A stretch of 64,000 nt of DNA, taken from Bacteroidota bacterium. Lineage in GTDB: Bacteria; Bacteroidota; Bacteroidia; AKYH767-A; OLB10. Numbering within the stretch: position 1 is the stretch's first letter; every line of letters begins with the position of its first letter. The notes under the pieces are model-generated. The model had not been told where the DNA came from. It saw nothing but the letters and a program-made list of their open reading frames with translations, and made no database searches. The stretch spans positions 124,001-188,000 of the forward strand of contig JAGVTU010000017.1 of the NCBI GenBank assembly GCA_019136655.1, in the 5' to 3' direction. The translations under genes and the position numbers were made by a program. Below, one piece after another: positions 8,061-17,639 of the stretch.

Positions 8061-10976
8061 TTATCTTATCACAGAAATTTTTTCGGACTTAACGAAATTT
8101 TCTCCTTTAAGCTGAAGTGTGTAAATTCCATCAGCAATATTTCTTAATGAAATATTTTCATTTACTGACTGACCGTTATAAGTTTGTTGAAACACCACTT
8201 GTCCTGCATAGTTAAGTAAAGTTACTTTCACTTGCTGATCATTACCTTTCCAACCAAAACGAATATAATCTTTAGCAGGATTTGGGTATGCATACCATGA
8301 TTGTAAAGGAGGTTGATTCAATCCTGTTGGTTCTGCACTCCATATTTCAATATCATCAATCATGGCTTCAATCAAACTGCCGTCATTGGCATCTTCGGCT
8401 ACAAATTTTAATCTGACATTTGCTGTTGGTGTCAGGTGATCTGCAACACGAAATGCAAACCTGCGCCAGTCATGATCTGCCACATCCGTGTTTTCTAAAG
8501 GTATGTAGGTAGCTCCGCCATCATTACTTAAATAAACTTGCCAGAAATCAGTACCTGGAGTTGCTCCCTGATCATTGGAATACATTCTCCAGTAACTAAT
8601 AGCCGGATTGCTATAAGCTGATAAGTCAAATACCGGTGATACCAAAGAAGTCTTACCATCATCAACGTCATTTGTTCCTGCTGGATCATTTACTCCTGCA
8701 TTGCCGGTAACTGCACAAATATTATTATTGGTAGGAGTGTGGTCAACAGGTAACTGAACATAAATAGTAGGAGAGGAGCCTTGGTTCAAATCAGTGCCTA
8801 CAGTTGAAGCAATGGTCCACATTCCTGTAGTGGCATCATCACCCGCAAGAGAAGTTGTCCATCCCTGACTGTTGCCGGTATCGAAGTAATCACTGTGCAC
8901 AAGGCTATAGCCAACTAATGTGAAATATGGAATATTAGGATTGCTTGCATTGGCAAGGCTTGGCATTACATTAAAATGAGTTCCACACTGATCATTTGCA
9001 TCAATGTAATATTCAATGATAGTTCCATTGGGTTGTGCAGGTATATTTCCTTGAAATACAGTTCCGTTATAAGTGAATGTAAAATTATTCCATGAACCGG
9101 TACCATTCAGACGATAATATCCATTAACACCAGAACCTGTTGCTGTAGCAAAAGAAGCCGGAGCAGTCACGTTCAATGTCACTTGTTGTTGTCCTGCAGA
9201 GCTAAGTAATGGTGAATGAGTTAATAATGTACCTGCACCATACATCACAATTCCATGAATGGCAAATGCTGATGTGATTGCACAGTAGTTAGGGGTTCCG
9301 TTAGTAAGATCCCCATCATTGTCATCATTAGTCAATGCTTCAATAAGTATATCTGTGAATAACTGACCTTCCTGCCCGTCAGGATACATTAAAGTTGCAG
9401 CATAAGTTTCAAAGAAAAGGTCCTGACGTTGCTGAACATTGTTGAAGTTTAAAGCTACATCCCACCATGCACCTGCAATAATTTCTCCATCGGCATGAGA
9501 TTCACCCATAATATCCTGAGGATAAACTTTCTTATCAATGTCGTATCGTCTTACAAATCCGTTAGGATCATTCGAAAAAAATCCAATTCCTAAAATCGGG
9601 TCTTCTGTCAATCCGTTAGCCCACGTATCAGCATAACCTTCATGTAGTGCACCATTGCTGAAAAAACCTCCGTAATAATCATAAATATATTCATTCAAAC
9701 CATGACCATATTCATGATACACGACATCATTTACAGTGGATGTAGCATTACAATTTCCTCCGGCAGCATAAAAATTTAAGTTGCCATCATAAAAAGCATT
9801 ACAGGTACCGGAAACATCAATGTAGCTTTGCATCTGAAAATCCATTATTGCCTCAGCCCCTGAACCCATTGCTTTCATTACATAATAATCATGAATTTCA
9901 TTAACAAAATTGTAAGCCGATAACTCTCTGATATTGGCACTGGAAAAGGTGATATTGTTAACACCCGGATTTAAAGTTGCTGTAAACTGTGGTGTTGTAT
10001 TACCGGTAATTATTTTAGCCCAGGTTCCTTCAAGTTTGAAAGTAGCATTAGTAGGTGATGTGTTAGCCAAACCAAGATATCCGTTGGCATCGGTTACAAA
10101 CTGTACACTTGAAGAAGTTACATATAGATTGGGTAATGGTTTTACGGCAGTAGGCTGATAAGGATTGGTTGCATATACAGTAGCCGTAAGATTGATATCT
10201 GTATTTGCAAAATAACTAACGTTATTGTGACGGTAAAGAACTTCACCATTATGAGCATCTACCAGTGTATAATATTCTCGTGGGAACCCTTCGCTGTCAG
10301 TAGCTTTTACAGTTACTTCATATACCAAATGGTAAATATTTTTTCCGGTTGAAGGTACAGGCAGGATTTTCAAATCGCTGTTTGCGGATGTGGAATTAAT
10401 AGTAAGATTCAATCCATTGGAAGCTGATGAAATTGCAGCTTGCGAACTTAATGTTGGATGGATGTTTACATGGATGTCTTTATAAGCATCACAAATAAAC
10501 TGATTTACTCGGCCGTCCTTTGTGATTTTAATCTGCACTCTTGACCAAAGTACTTCGAGTTTGTTGTATTTCTGAGTATAATTCACATAATAATACTTTT
10601 TGTTCTGAGCAGTATTTCTGAAATACAAATCGTTCAATGGCAATTGAAACGGAGCGAGTTTGCTGCTGATAAAAGCCCATGCTGTAGATTGTGGATCAAG
10701 TGGAAGGCCCATCATCACAGGTTTGCCATAAGCATTATGTGGAAGTCCTGTTTCTTCATTGAAAATTGCCATCCATCCTCCGTTTTGTTCAGAGAATTGT
10801 TTCCAGATTTGGGTTTCTGAAAGTTGCAATTGTTTATTTGCATCAGGCACACGTTTAATGTCTTTTACAAATACTTTTAAATAAGGGTCATAATTATGAT
10901 CAAAACGATTAAAATCATGCGATGCCACCAGCATCATTGGCGTTAATAACGCCATGAGTAGAAATTTGAATTTCAT
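8061..10976 (-). CDS. Secreted M36 (fungalysin) zinc metallopeptidase with T9SS sorting domain
   Basis: A 971-residue extracellular protease. Order: signal peptide (1-19), FTP-like propeptide region (~30-250), a PA-like insert, then the peptidase with HEYGH at 421-425 and the third zinc ligand E446 in ALHEGYAD. A jelly-roll-like adhesion region follows (~700-880), and a T9SS type A domain occupies the last ~75 residues (YPNPAKDYIRF to VKSEKISVIR). The propeptide should be cleaved off during activation. It is monocistronic: own promoter with a -33 match and own terminator. With the exported dehydrogenase and DPP-IV nearby, it fits a lifestyle of degrading external polymers. Confidence 0.93.
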   Translation of the reverse strand: MKFKFLLMALLTPMMLVASHDFNRFDHNYDPYLKVFVKDIKRVPDANKQLQLSETQIWKQFSEQNGGWMAIFNEETGLPHNAYGKPVMMGLPLDPQSTAWAFISSKLAPFQLPLNDLYFRNTAQNKKYYYVNYTQKYNKLEVLWSRVQIKITKDGRVNQFICDAYKDIHVNIHPTLSSQAAISSASNGLNLTINSTSANSDLKILPVPSTGKNIYHLVYEVTVKATDSEGFPREYYTLVDAHNGEVLYRHNNVSYFANTDINLTATVYATNPYQPTAVKPLPNLYVTSSSVQFVTDANGYLGLANTSPTNATFKLEGTWAKIITGNTTPQFTATLNPGVNNITFSSANIRELSAYNFVNEIHDYYVMKAMGSGAEAIMDFQMQSYIDVSGTCNAFYDGNLNFYAAGGNCNATSTVNDVVYHEYGHGLNEYIYDYYGGFFSNGALHEGYADTWANGLTEDPILGIGFFSNDPNGFVRRYDIDKKVYPQDIMGESHADGEIIAGAWWDVALNFNNVQQRQDLFFETYAATLMYPDGQEGQLFTDILIEALTNDDNDGDLTNGTPNYCAITSAFAIHGIVMYGAGTLLTHSPLLSSAGQQQVTLNVTAPASFATATGSGVNGYYRLNGTGSWNNFTFTYNGTVFQGNIPAQPNGTIIEYYIDANDQCGTHFNVMPSLANASNPNIPYFTLVGYSLVHSDYFDTGNSQGWTTSLAGDDATTGMWTIASTVGTDLNQGSSPTIYVQLPVDHTPTNNNICAVTGNAGVNDPAGTNDVDDGKTSLVSPVFDLSAYSNPAISYWRMYSNDQGATPGTDFWQVYLSNDGGATYIPLENTDVADHDWRRFAFRVADHLTPTANVRLKFVAEDANDGSLIEAMIDDIEIWSAEPTGLNQPPLQSWYAYPNPAKDYIRFGWKGNDQQVKVTLLNYAGQVVFQQTYNGQSVNENISLRNIADGIYTLQLKGENFVKSEKISVIR

Positions 10977-11004
10977 GTTATGATAGATTTGATTTTTGGG
11001 AAGA

Positions 11005-11034
11005 CAAATTTATTCATAAAAAGTTTAGATGCAA
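11005..11034 (-). promoter_or_regulatory. Promoter of the M36 peptidase gene
   Basis: Minus-strand TTG (11034-11032), 19-nt spacer, TAAATTTG (11012-11005): a good match to the Bacteroidota -33/-7 consensus, 28 nt before the ATG. Confidence 0.65.
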
Positions 11035-11059
11035 GAGCTTTTAAGTCAATCGTTAAACT

Positions 11060-11067
11060 TATTTTTG
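11060..11067 (+). promoter_or_regulatory. Putative -7 element very close to the DUF4159 start
   Basis: TATTTTTG ends only 6 nt before the ATG at 11074. If used, the mRNA would be almost leaderless. No clear -33 was seen. Confidence 0.45.
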
Positions 11068-11073
11068 GGCTTT

Positions 11074-11757
11074 ATGAAATTCATCAAGTGCATAGGTTCA
11101 GGCAAGGTGATTTTAATGGCAGGATTGCTGTTAGTTATCAGTTCATTCAAGCCTGCGGATTATACCATTAAACTGGCAAAACTCAAGTATGCAGGGGGTG
11201 GCAACTGGTACGTAAGCCCTACAGCATTGCGCAATCTGGCTCAGTTTTGTAATCAGAATCTCGGCACCAATATCAATCCCGAAGAGGCAGTGGTTGAGCC
11301 TGGAAGCCCTGAAATTTTTAATTATCCATTTGTGCACATGACAGGCAACGGACGCTTTGTGTTTAGCAATGCAGAAGCAGAAAACCTGAGAAAATATCTT
11401 ATAGGAGGTGGATTTTTAAACATCAACGATAGTTATGATATGGACAAATATGTGCGTCCTGAAATGAAGAAAGTATTTCCCGAGCTGGACTTTGTAGAAC
11501 TGCCTTTTAACCATCCGATTTATCACCAAAAATTTGATTTCCCTAATGGATTGCCAAAAATTCATGAACACAATGGCAAACCACCTCAGGGTTTTGGGTT
11601 AATTTATAACGGCAGACTTGTGTGCTTTTATGAATATGAAAGTGATATTGGCGATGGGTGGGAAGATCCCGAAGTTCACCATGATACACCTGAGTCAAGG
11701 CTTAAGGCATTGCGCATGGGAGCCAATATCTTGCAGTATGTGTTTTCAGGAAATTGA
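11074..11757 (+). CDS. DUF4159 family protein
   Basis: A protein of about 227 residues with a signal peptide or anchor (MKFIKCIGSGKVILMAGLLL). The ATG at 11074 is preferred over the upstream ATG at 11029 because it gives a normal signal sequence and directly follows a -7 box. The body carries YAGGGNWYVSPTALRNL, a GGGFLNINDSYDMD segment and a C-terminal EYESDIGDGWEDPEVHHD, features of the DUF4159 family, whose fold resembles class I glutamine amidotransferase-like or von Willebrand-associated domains. Function unknown. It is divergent from the M36 gene and its stop abuts the stop of the next minus-strand gene. Confidence 0.75.
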   Translation: MKFIKCIGSGKVILMAGLLLVISSFKPADYTIKLAKLKYAGGGNWYVSPTALRNLAQFCNQNLGTNINPEEAVVEPGSPEIFNYPFVHMTGNGRFVFSNAEAENLRKYLIGGGFLNINDSYDMDKYVRPEMKKVFPELDFVELPFNHPIYHQKFDFPNGLPKIHEHNGKPPQGFGLIYNGRLVCFYEYESDIGDGWEDPEVHHDTPESRLKALRMGANILQYVFSGN

Positions 11758-12030
11758 TTAACGACCCATACCCAGATTCATCAGGCTGTCAATCTTAATA
11801 TCTTCGAGGTAGGGAGCTAGCAAGGCTGAGTTTTCAAAAGCTTTTATTTTTTTAATGCTGTTTTCCTGAATGCTGTACCATAACTCAATATAGTAACCGT
11901 TGAATGAAAACAGGTTTACACGATAACCATACACTTCGCGCACATGCAGGTGAATAGCGCCATTCCAGATATACCAGGTTTGTTCATCATGGCTCAGGCT
12001 GTTAAAATCTTTGCAGGTAATCATTGACAT
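11758..12030 (-). CDS. Small hypothetical protein (90 aa)
   Basis: A 90-residue protein without signal peptide or membrane segment, rich in aromatics (WYIWNGAIHLHVREVYGYRV) and ending MNLGMGR. Its stop is directly adjacent to the stop of the DUF4159 gene, which argues for a real gene end. I recognise no family, and it looks like a small mixed alpha/beta cytoplasmic protein. A TATATTTG (minus strand, 12180-12173) lies about 140 nt upstream and could be its -7 element. Confidence 0.6.
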   Translation of the reverse strand: MSMITCKDFNSLSHDEQTWYIWNGAIHLHVREVYGYRVNLFSFNGYYIELWYSIQENSIKKIKAFENSALLAPYLEDIKIDSLMNLGMGR

Positions 12031-12313
12031 AATTTCTTCGATTTAAATTTCTTGTATTGTTATGTTTCCAAGATGCATAATTGGCAATGACACTATGAAT
12101 ACCATTTGGCGAATATCAATTTTAATGTGGTAAATAGTAACATAAAGTATGTTGAGTAGTAAAGGGTCGTTTCAAATATATTAAATATTTATAAAAAATG
12201 GACTTCAATCAAAAATCTAATGACCTCCAATGAAGTAAAGAAAAGTGAATTCAAAATTTAGTGATTTGCAGATTTTGAGAATAGTATCAAAAAAACAAAA
12301 TTCAAAATCTCAA
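12031..12313. other. AT-rich intergenic region, 283 bp
   Basis: No ORF with gene character. It contains a possible minus-strand -7 box (12173-12180) and a 9-bp inverted repeat AGATTTTGA / TCAAAATCT (12270-12278 and 12302-12310) just after the end of the barrel gene. The latter could be a weak transcript end, although no T run follows on the minus strand. Confidence 0.4.
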
Positions 12314-13225
12314 TTACAAACCATTGCCTGCATTGCCCCACCAACCTTTACGTCCTGTAAACATTTTTTTGAAAGCACCGGGGCCACGATAACGGGTTGG
12401 GTTTTGCCTTTGAGGGTTGTAAACAATTCCAATACCAACATGGATGTAATTGTCGTTGCGGGTAGCGTTGGAACGATTGTAACCTTTGGGGTTAGGAGGT
12501 GATTTTATTTTTCTTCTGTCAGAAAAATATACTGCAAGTTCGCCTTTTGGAGTTTGTGCCAATGCATCCATATCAGGATATTTTCCACTGGCATCATCCA
12601 GATAATCTGTGAAAGTAAAATGTTCTGCGAACTCTACTTTAATTCTCCATTTCTGATTTATTCTGAAATAAGTTCCAATACCAATGGGAATTACTGCCTG
12701 ATAAAGTTTATAAGGCTCAGGATGTTCGCCTTCGGTAAGGTATTGTCCTTCTGTACCCAGAGGTTGAAGAGATATCAGTTGCCCGTAATAATCAGGATTG
12801 CTTCCATAGTAACGAGCTTTGGGGTTGAAGAAAAATATTCCTCCTCCCGCAAAAACATAAGGTATGGCAAGCTTTTTAGTACGGTTTGAAAATAGACTTA
12901 ATGAAAACAACATTGATATTTCATCAATGCGTGATTCGAAACTAAGGTTACGTTTTTTATTGTCACTTTCCTTTGTCAGAGAATCTACTCCCTCAACACT
13001 TCCATGATAATAATTCAACTGCACATTCAAATGTCTTGTTATATGTGCACCAATAGAAACATTCCCATAGTTTCTGAAGATTTGTGTTGACGGAACAATA
13101 CTTTTATCATTCAAATCACCATTGTAATAGAGTATCCCTCCCGACAATGAAAAAAACATTCTGCTCTGACTATGTGATGATAAACCGGCAGAAACTAAAA
13201 TAAGAATAATAATAATTCTTTTCAT
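12314..13225 (-). CDS. DUF6089-like outer-membrane beta-barrel protein
   Basis: About 303 residues, signal peptide MKRIIIILILVSAGLSSHSQ, then alternating hydrophobic strands ending in aromatics. GGILYYNGDLND near the N-terminus and KRNLSFESRIDEI are hallmarks I associate with the DUF6089 family of Bacteroidota outer-membrane proteins. The ATG at 13225 is preferred over a TTG three codons upstream. The C-terminus (GWWGNAGNGL) is not a classical barrel end. Function unknown; possible roles are envelope structure or T9SS accessory. Confidence 0.7.
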   Translation of the reverse strand: MKRIIIILILVSAGLSSHSQSRMFFSLSGGILYYNGDLNDKSIVPSTQIFRNYGNVSIGAHITRHLNVQLNYYHGSVEGVDSLTKESDNKKRNLSFESRIDEISMLFSLSLFSNRTKKLAIPYVFAGGGIFFFNPKARYYGSNPDYYGQLISLQPLGTEGQYLTEGEHPEPYKLYQAVIPIGIGTYFRINQKWRIKVEFAEHFTFTDYLDDASGKYPDMDALAQTPKGELAVYFSDRRKIKSPPNPKGYNRSNATRNDNYIHVGIGIVYNPQRQNPTRYRGPGAFKKMFTGRKGWWGNAGNGL

Positions 13226-13240
13226 GTTTGTCAATCAGCA

Positions 13241-13271
13241 CAAAGGTAGCAAGGTGCTCTGATTGAACAAA
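13241..13271 (-). promoter_or_regulatory. Promoter of the barrel protein gene
   Basis: Minus-strand TTTG (13271-13268), 19-nt spacer, TACCTTTG (13248-13241), 15 nt before the ATG: an exact consensus match. Confidence 0.7.
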
Positions 13272-13317
13272 ATCACTCAGTCTATGTTATAAACACAACT
13301 TTGTTAACTCTGCTGAA

Positions 13318-14838
13318 CTATTGAAGCAGCGATTGTCCTGTCATTTCAGAGGGAGCCTGCACATTCATCAGTTTTAAAACAGTAGGAGCAAGGTCTGCAA
13401 GAATTCCGTTTTTCAGTTTGTGTGTTTGATTTTTCTCAATCAGAAACAATGGAACAGGATTGGTGGTATGTGCAGTGTTTGGCGTACCATCATCATTGAT
13501 CATATAATCTGCATTGCCATGGTCAGCAGTTATTAAAAATGAATAACCATTTTGCAAACCACATTCTACAATTTCTTTTACGCAAGAGTCAACGGTTTCA
13601 ACAGCTTTTACCGCAGCACTGAAAACGCCTGTATGTCCAACCATATCGGCATTGGCAAAATTGATGCACACAAAATCTGTTTCACCTTTTTTGAGTTCTG
13701 CCACCAAAGCATCTTTCACCAAATATGCACTCATCTCAGGTTGCAAATCGTATGTTGCCACCTTGGGTGATGGTATCAGAATTCGTTTTTCTCCTTTGAA
13801 TTCATTCTCTCTTCCTCCCGAAAAAAAGAAAGTAACGTGCGGATATTTTTCAGTCTCTGCAATTCTTATTTGCTTCTTGCCTGCATTCTGCAACACTTCT
13901 CCAAGTGTGTTGTTCAGGTTATCTTTTGTAAAAATCACCTGCACATTTTTGTATTTATCATCATACACCGTCATGGTTACATAATGCAAATTCAGGGTGT
14001 GCATGTCCTGTTCAGGAAAATTTTGCTGGGTGAGTGCCATGGTAATTTCGCGGCAGCGGTCAGTACGGAAATTGAAACAGATTACAGCATCACCATCTTC
14101 AATCACTGCAACGGGTTTTCCGTCTTTCACAATGCTGATGGGTTTAATGAATTCATCAGTAACATTGTTTTGATATGAAGATTCAATACCCTCTTCAGCT
14201 TTTGAAAAAGTCTGACCTTTGCCATGCACAAGCAAATCGTAAGCAAGTTTTACACGTTCCCATCTTTTATCTCTGTCCATGGCATAATACCTTCCTACAA
14301 CAGATGCTATTTTTCCTCCTGCTTTCTCCAGATGTTTTTCCAAGTCATTCACAAAACCTTTTCCACTTTTAGGGTCGCAGTCGCGTCCATCAGTAAATGC
14401 ATGAATATAAAAATCACTCACTCCGTTTTTCTGAGCAATGCTGCACAGTCCTTTCAAATGTTCAATGTGTGAATGAACTCCTCCGTCACTCACCAAACCG
14501 ATGAAATGCAACTTGCGCTGCTTTGATTTTACATAGTTGAATGTATCTAACAAAACTGGATTTGTATCAATGGTATGTTCTTCAACTGCTTTATTGATAA
14601 GTGCCAGTTCCTGATAAACCACACGACCGGCACCTATATTGAGGTGACCTACTTCACTGTTGCCCATTTGCCCGTCAGGAAGCCCCACATATTTTCCGGA
14701 AGTCAGCAGCTCGCTGTGTGGATATTTGTTGTAACACGAATCTATAAAAGGTGTCTGTGCATTGAAAATTGCATCGGATTTATCTTTGCGGCCTTCGCCC
14801 CAGCCATCCATAATTATCAGAACTACTTTGTTGCTCAT
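13318..14838 (-). CDS. gpmI: 2,3-bisphosphoglycerate-independent phosphoglycerate mutase
   Basis: Interconverts 3- and 2-phosphoglycerate in glycolysis via a phosphoserine enzyme with two manganese ions. 506 residues, the usual length. It shows N-terminal VVLIIMDGWG (metal Asp), catalytic Ser61 in MGNSEVGHLNIGAGR, HAFTDGRDCDP, and the C-terminal metal motifs NFANADMVGHTG and ITADHGNAD. It is the last gene of the GT2-GT4-uvrC-kinase-gpmI run, with 1 bp between its start and the kinase stop. It is probably cotranscribed, which is an odd place for a glycolytic enzyme. Confidence 0.97.
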   Translation of the reverse strand: MSNKVVLIIMDGWGEGRKDKSDAIFNAQTPFIDSCYNKYPHSELLTSGKYVGLPDGQMGNSEVGHLNIGAGRVVYQELALINKAVEEHTIDTNPVLLDTFNYVKSKQRKLHFIGLVSDGGVHSHIEHLKGLCSIAQKNGVSDFYIHAFTDGRDCDPKSGKGFVNDLEKHLEKAGGKIASVVGRYYAMDRDKRWERVKLAYDLLVHGKGQTFSKAEEGIESSYQNNVTDEFIKPISIVKDGKPVAVIEDGDAVICFNFRTDRCREITMALTQQNFPEQDMHTLNLHYVTMTVYDDKYKNVQVIFTKDNLNNTLGEVLQNAGKKQIRIAETEKYPHVTFFFSGGRENEFKGEKRILIPSPKVATYDLQPEMSAYLVKDALVAELKKGETDFVCINFANADMVGHTGVFSAAVKAVETVDSCVKEIVECGLQNGYSFLITADHGNADYMINDDGTPNTAHTTNPVPLFLIEKNQTHKLKNGILADLAPTVLKLMNVQAPSEMTGQSLLQ

Positions 14839-14839
14839 T

Positions 14840-15799
14840 TTATGCGTTTAATGGAAATTTAATTTCGAAAATACTTCCTTGCGGATAATTGTCTTTAACA
14901 GCCATAGTTGCTTTATGTTTTAAAGCAATGAAGCGGCAAATATACAACCCTAAACCGGTACCCTTGGAGCTTCGGGTTTCTTCGTTGCCTATGCGATAAA
15001 ATTTCTCAAAAATTTTTCTCTTTTCACTGTCAGGAATCCCGGGTCCCTGATCACATACCTGCAAAAACACATCATTATTTATTCTGCTGAGTTTAATCTC
15101 AATGGGAGTGGTTGCGGGAGTATATTTTTCTGCATTTTCTACCAGATTCATCACCAGAGAAATTATAGCATTCTTATCGGCCATGATATGTATATCAGGA
15201 TCTATCATTCCACTGAAGGTGTGATTTGCTTCAGAAGATTTTTTTGTCTGAAGATAATCTGAAATGGTTTTTGATAAGTCAATATCGGTCAGGTGCAACT
15301 CCATATTGGCTGCTTCAATTCGGGTTGCAGTCAGAATATTTTCTACTAAAAAATTGATTCTGTCAGTTTCATTCAAAGCCCGTTGCAAAACAGTTGTTTG
15401 TTTTTCTCTTTCCATATCCCGTTTTAGCAAGGTTTCCACACTTAATCTAATACCTGCAATTGGCGATTTAAACTCATGTGTAATACTCATCATAAAGTTT
15501 TTCTGCTGCTGCGCCACCTGAAATTCTTTCAGATAAGCTTTTCGCGCCTGGTAAATTCCAAAACCAAGAAGCGATAAAAACACAATTCCCTCACCGGCTA
15601 CCATCAAATATTTTTCGTTCAGCCGTTTTTTCAGCCGGGCAATTTCACTTACGGTTTCAGTAGTTTGTTCCTGAGTAAGAATATGGTTGATCTTGGTTTC
15701 ATAGTAATCTTTGTTCAGGTCAACCAGCAGATATGACCACCAGCCCAATTGCAGAACAACATATAAAACGAGTAAATAAAATATATTAATGGGTTTCAT
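14840..15799 (-). CDS. Orphan membrane sensor histidine kinase
   Basis: A 319-residue two-component kinase. TM1 is ~6-26, a short extracytoplasmic loop of ~40 residues is followed by TM2 ~67-83, then a HisKA domain with phospho-acceptor H108 (SITHEFKSPIAG) and an HATPase domain with N box NAEKYT, G1 DQGPGIP and G2 GTGLGLYI. The small sensor loop leaves little room for a ligand domain. No response regulator is adjacent; it overlaps uvrC by 14 bp and is followed by gpmI. The partner must be encoded elsewhere or beyond the window. Confidence 0.92.
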   Translation of the reverse strand: MKPINIFYLLVLYVVLQLGWWSYLLVDLNKDYYETKINHILTQEQTTETVSEIARLKKRLNEKYLMVAGEGIVFLSLLGFGIYQARKAYLKEFQVAQQQKNFMMSITHEFKSPIAGIRLSVETLLKRDMEREKQTTVLQRALNETDRINFLVENILTATRIEAANMELHLTDIDLSKTISDYLQTKKSSEANHTFSGMIDPDIHIMADKNAIISLVMNLVENAEKYTPATTPIEIKLSRINNDVFLQVCDQGPGIPDSEKRKIFEKFYRIGNEETRSSKGTGLGLYICRFIALKHKATMAVKDNYPQGSIFEIKFPLNA

Positions 15800-17639
15800 C
15801 AGCAGTGCTGTTTAGTTTTTGAAAATAAGTATGTATGATGCCGGCTTTTTGTTTGCCAACTACCTGTTCAATTTCTTCTTCTGTTGATTCTTTTAGTTTT
15901 TTCACACTCTTAAAAGCAATCATCAGTTTTTCGAATGTGGATGGACCTATTCCCGGAATTTCAAGAATTTCAGACTGAAGAAAACTGCGGCTGCGTTTGT
16001 TGCGGTGATGCGTGATGCCAAACCGGTGCACTTCATCACGAAGTTGCTGAATGATTTTAAGCGTTTCACTTTTTTTGTCTAAATACATTGGAACAGGGTC
16101 AGAAGGGTAGTAAATCTCTTCAAGTTTTTTTGCAATACCAATGGTTTGTATCTGATGACGGAGTCCTAATTTTTCGAGGCTTGCAAGTGCAGCATTCAGC
16201 TGACCTTTTCCTCCATCAATTACAATCAGTTCAGGCAAGGGTAGTTTTTCTTCAAGCACTCTTTTATACCGTCTGTAAATTACTTCTTCCATTGAGGCAA
16301 AATCATCAGGACCTTCAACGGTTTTTATTGTAAAATGTCTGTATTCTTTTTTTGCAGGTTTGCCATTGATAAAAACACTCATTGCAGCCACTGCATTTGT
16401 TCCCTGAAAATTGGAGTTGTCGAAACATTCTATTCTTCTTGGCTGCACCTTCATACGCAAATCGGTTTTCATTTTATCCATCAGCCTGTTGATCTTATGA
16501 TCGGGATTCACTTTATCATATTGCTCTAATTTCTCGAGCATATAATAGCGAGCATTTTTCTCCGACAAGCTCAGTAAATGTTTTTTGTCACCGATTTTCG
16601 GAACCGTACACTCCAGATCTTCAGGCAGCGAATCGGGGATAACGTTTACCAATAATTCTTTTGAATCACTTTCAAAACGTTGCCTCAGTTCAGTGATGGC
16701 AAATGCTATCAGTTGCGAATCACTCTCATCCAGTTTTTTCCTCAACTCAATGGTTTGCGACTGCAGTATAGCTCCATTAATTACTTTCATATAATTTACA
16801 AAGCCATAATTTTCGTCAGAAATAATGCTGAATACATCTACATTGTTGATGTTGGGATTAACAACAACCGATTTACTCTTAAACCTCTCGAGAATTTCTA
16901 TTTTTTCTTTTATCACCTGCGCTTTTTCAAATTCAAGATTCTGAGCTAATGTCTGCATGTTGGATTCGAGATAACGGATAACCTGATTGATATTTCCTTT
17001 CAGAATCTGACGGATATTTTCAATATTGGCATTGTAATCTTCTTCAGTTTGCAACCCTACACATGGCCCGAGACAATTGCCCACAAAATATTCCAGACAC
17101 AACCTGAATTTCTTTTTCTGAATATTCTCTTCCGACAAAACCAGATTGCAGTTTCTAAGTTTAAAAAGCTGATGTATCAGGTCGAGCAATACATTAATCA
17201 TTTTCACTGATGCATAAGGACCAAAATACTGCGAACCGTCATTTATTTTGTTGCGTGTATAAAATACTCTCGGGAAACGTTCATTTTTAATGCAAATCCA
17301 TGGGTATGTTTTGTCATCCTTCAGCAGAATGTTGTAGCGCGGCTGATGTTTTTTTATCAGATTGTTTTCAAGCAACAGTGCATCAAGTTCAGTCTCTGTG
17401 ATGATGAATTTTATATCAGTAATCTGTTTCACCAGCACTGCTGTTTTCCCGCTTACATGCTGTTCTTTGTGGAAATAACTCGATACACGTTTTTTCAGAT
17501 TTTTTGCCTTCCCCACGTAAAGAAGCTTATCACTCTTGTCAAAAAACTGATACACTCCCGGCATCCCCGGCAGATTCTCAAGAATTGATTTTATGTGATC
17601 ACTGTTTTTCAAAATGGCAAAGAATGAAATGTTACTCAA
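15786..17639 (-). CDS. uvrC: Excinuclease ABC subunit C
   Basis: Performs the dual incision of damaged DNA in nucleotide excision repair with UvrAB. 617 residues, typical. The N-terminal GIY-YIG nuclease (GVYQF..LLYVGKAKNLKKRVSSYF) is followed by a cysteine pair region (CLEYFVGNCLGPC), a UVR motif (~205-240), the RNase H-like domain (ECFDNSNFQGTNAVAAMSVF, IDGGKGQL) and C-terminal helix-hairpin-helix repeats (EIPGIGPSTFEKLM). It overlaps the upstream glycosyltransferase by 4 bp and the downstream kinase by 14 bp, so translation is probably coupled. Confidence 0.97.
   Translation of the reverse strand: MSNISFFAILKNSDHIKSILENLPGMPGVYQFFDKSDKLLYVGKAKNLKKRVSSYFHKEQHVSGKTAVLVKQITDIKFIITETELDALLLENNLIKKHQPRYNILLKDDKTYPWICIKNERFPRVFYTRNKINDGSQYFGPYASVKMINVLLDLIHQLFKLRNCNLVLSEENIQKKKFRLCLEYFVGNCLGPCVGLQTEEDYNANIENIRQILKGNINQVIRYLESNMQTLAQNLEFEKAQVIKEKIEILERFKSKSVVVNPNINNVDVFSIISDENYGFVNYMKVINGAILQSQTIELRKKLDESDSQLIAFAITELRQRFESDSKELLVNVIPDSLPEDLECTVPKIGDKKHLLSLSEKNARYYMLEKLEQYDKVNPDHKINRLMDKMKTDLRMKVQPRRIECFDNSNFQGTNAVAAMSVFINGKPAKKEYRHFTIKTVEGPDDFASMEEVIYRRYKRVLEEKLPLPELIVIDGGKGQLNAALASLEKLGLRHQIQTIGIAKKLEEIYYPSDPVPMYLDKKSETLKIIQQLRDEVHRFGITHHRNKRSRSFLQSEILEIPGIGPSTFEKLMIAFKSVKKLKESTEEEIEQVVGKQKAGIIHTYFQKLNSTADETH

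Noticed and set aside
12270-12310. 9-bp inverted repeat after the barrel protein gene
   Set aside because: The 23-nt loop and lack of a T tract on the minus strand make it a poor terminator; mentioned only in the intergenic entry.
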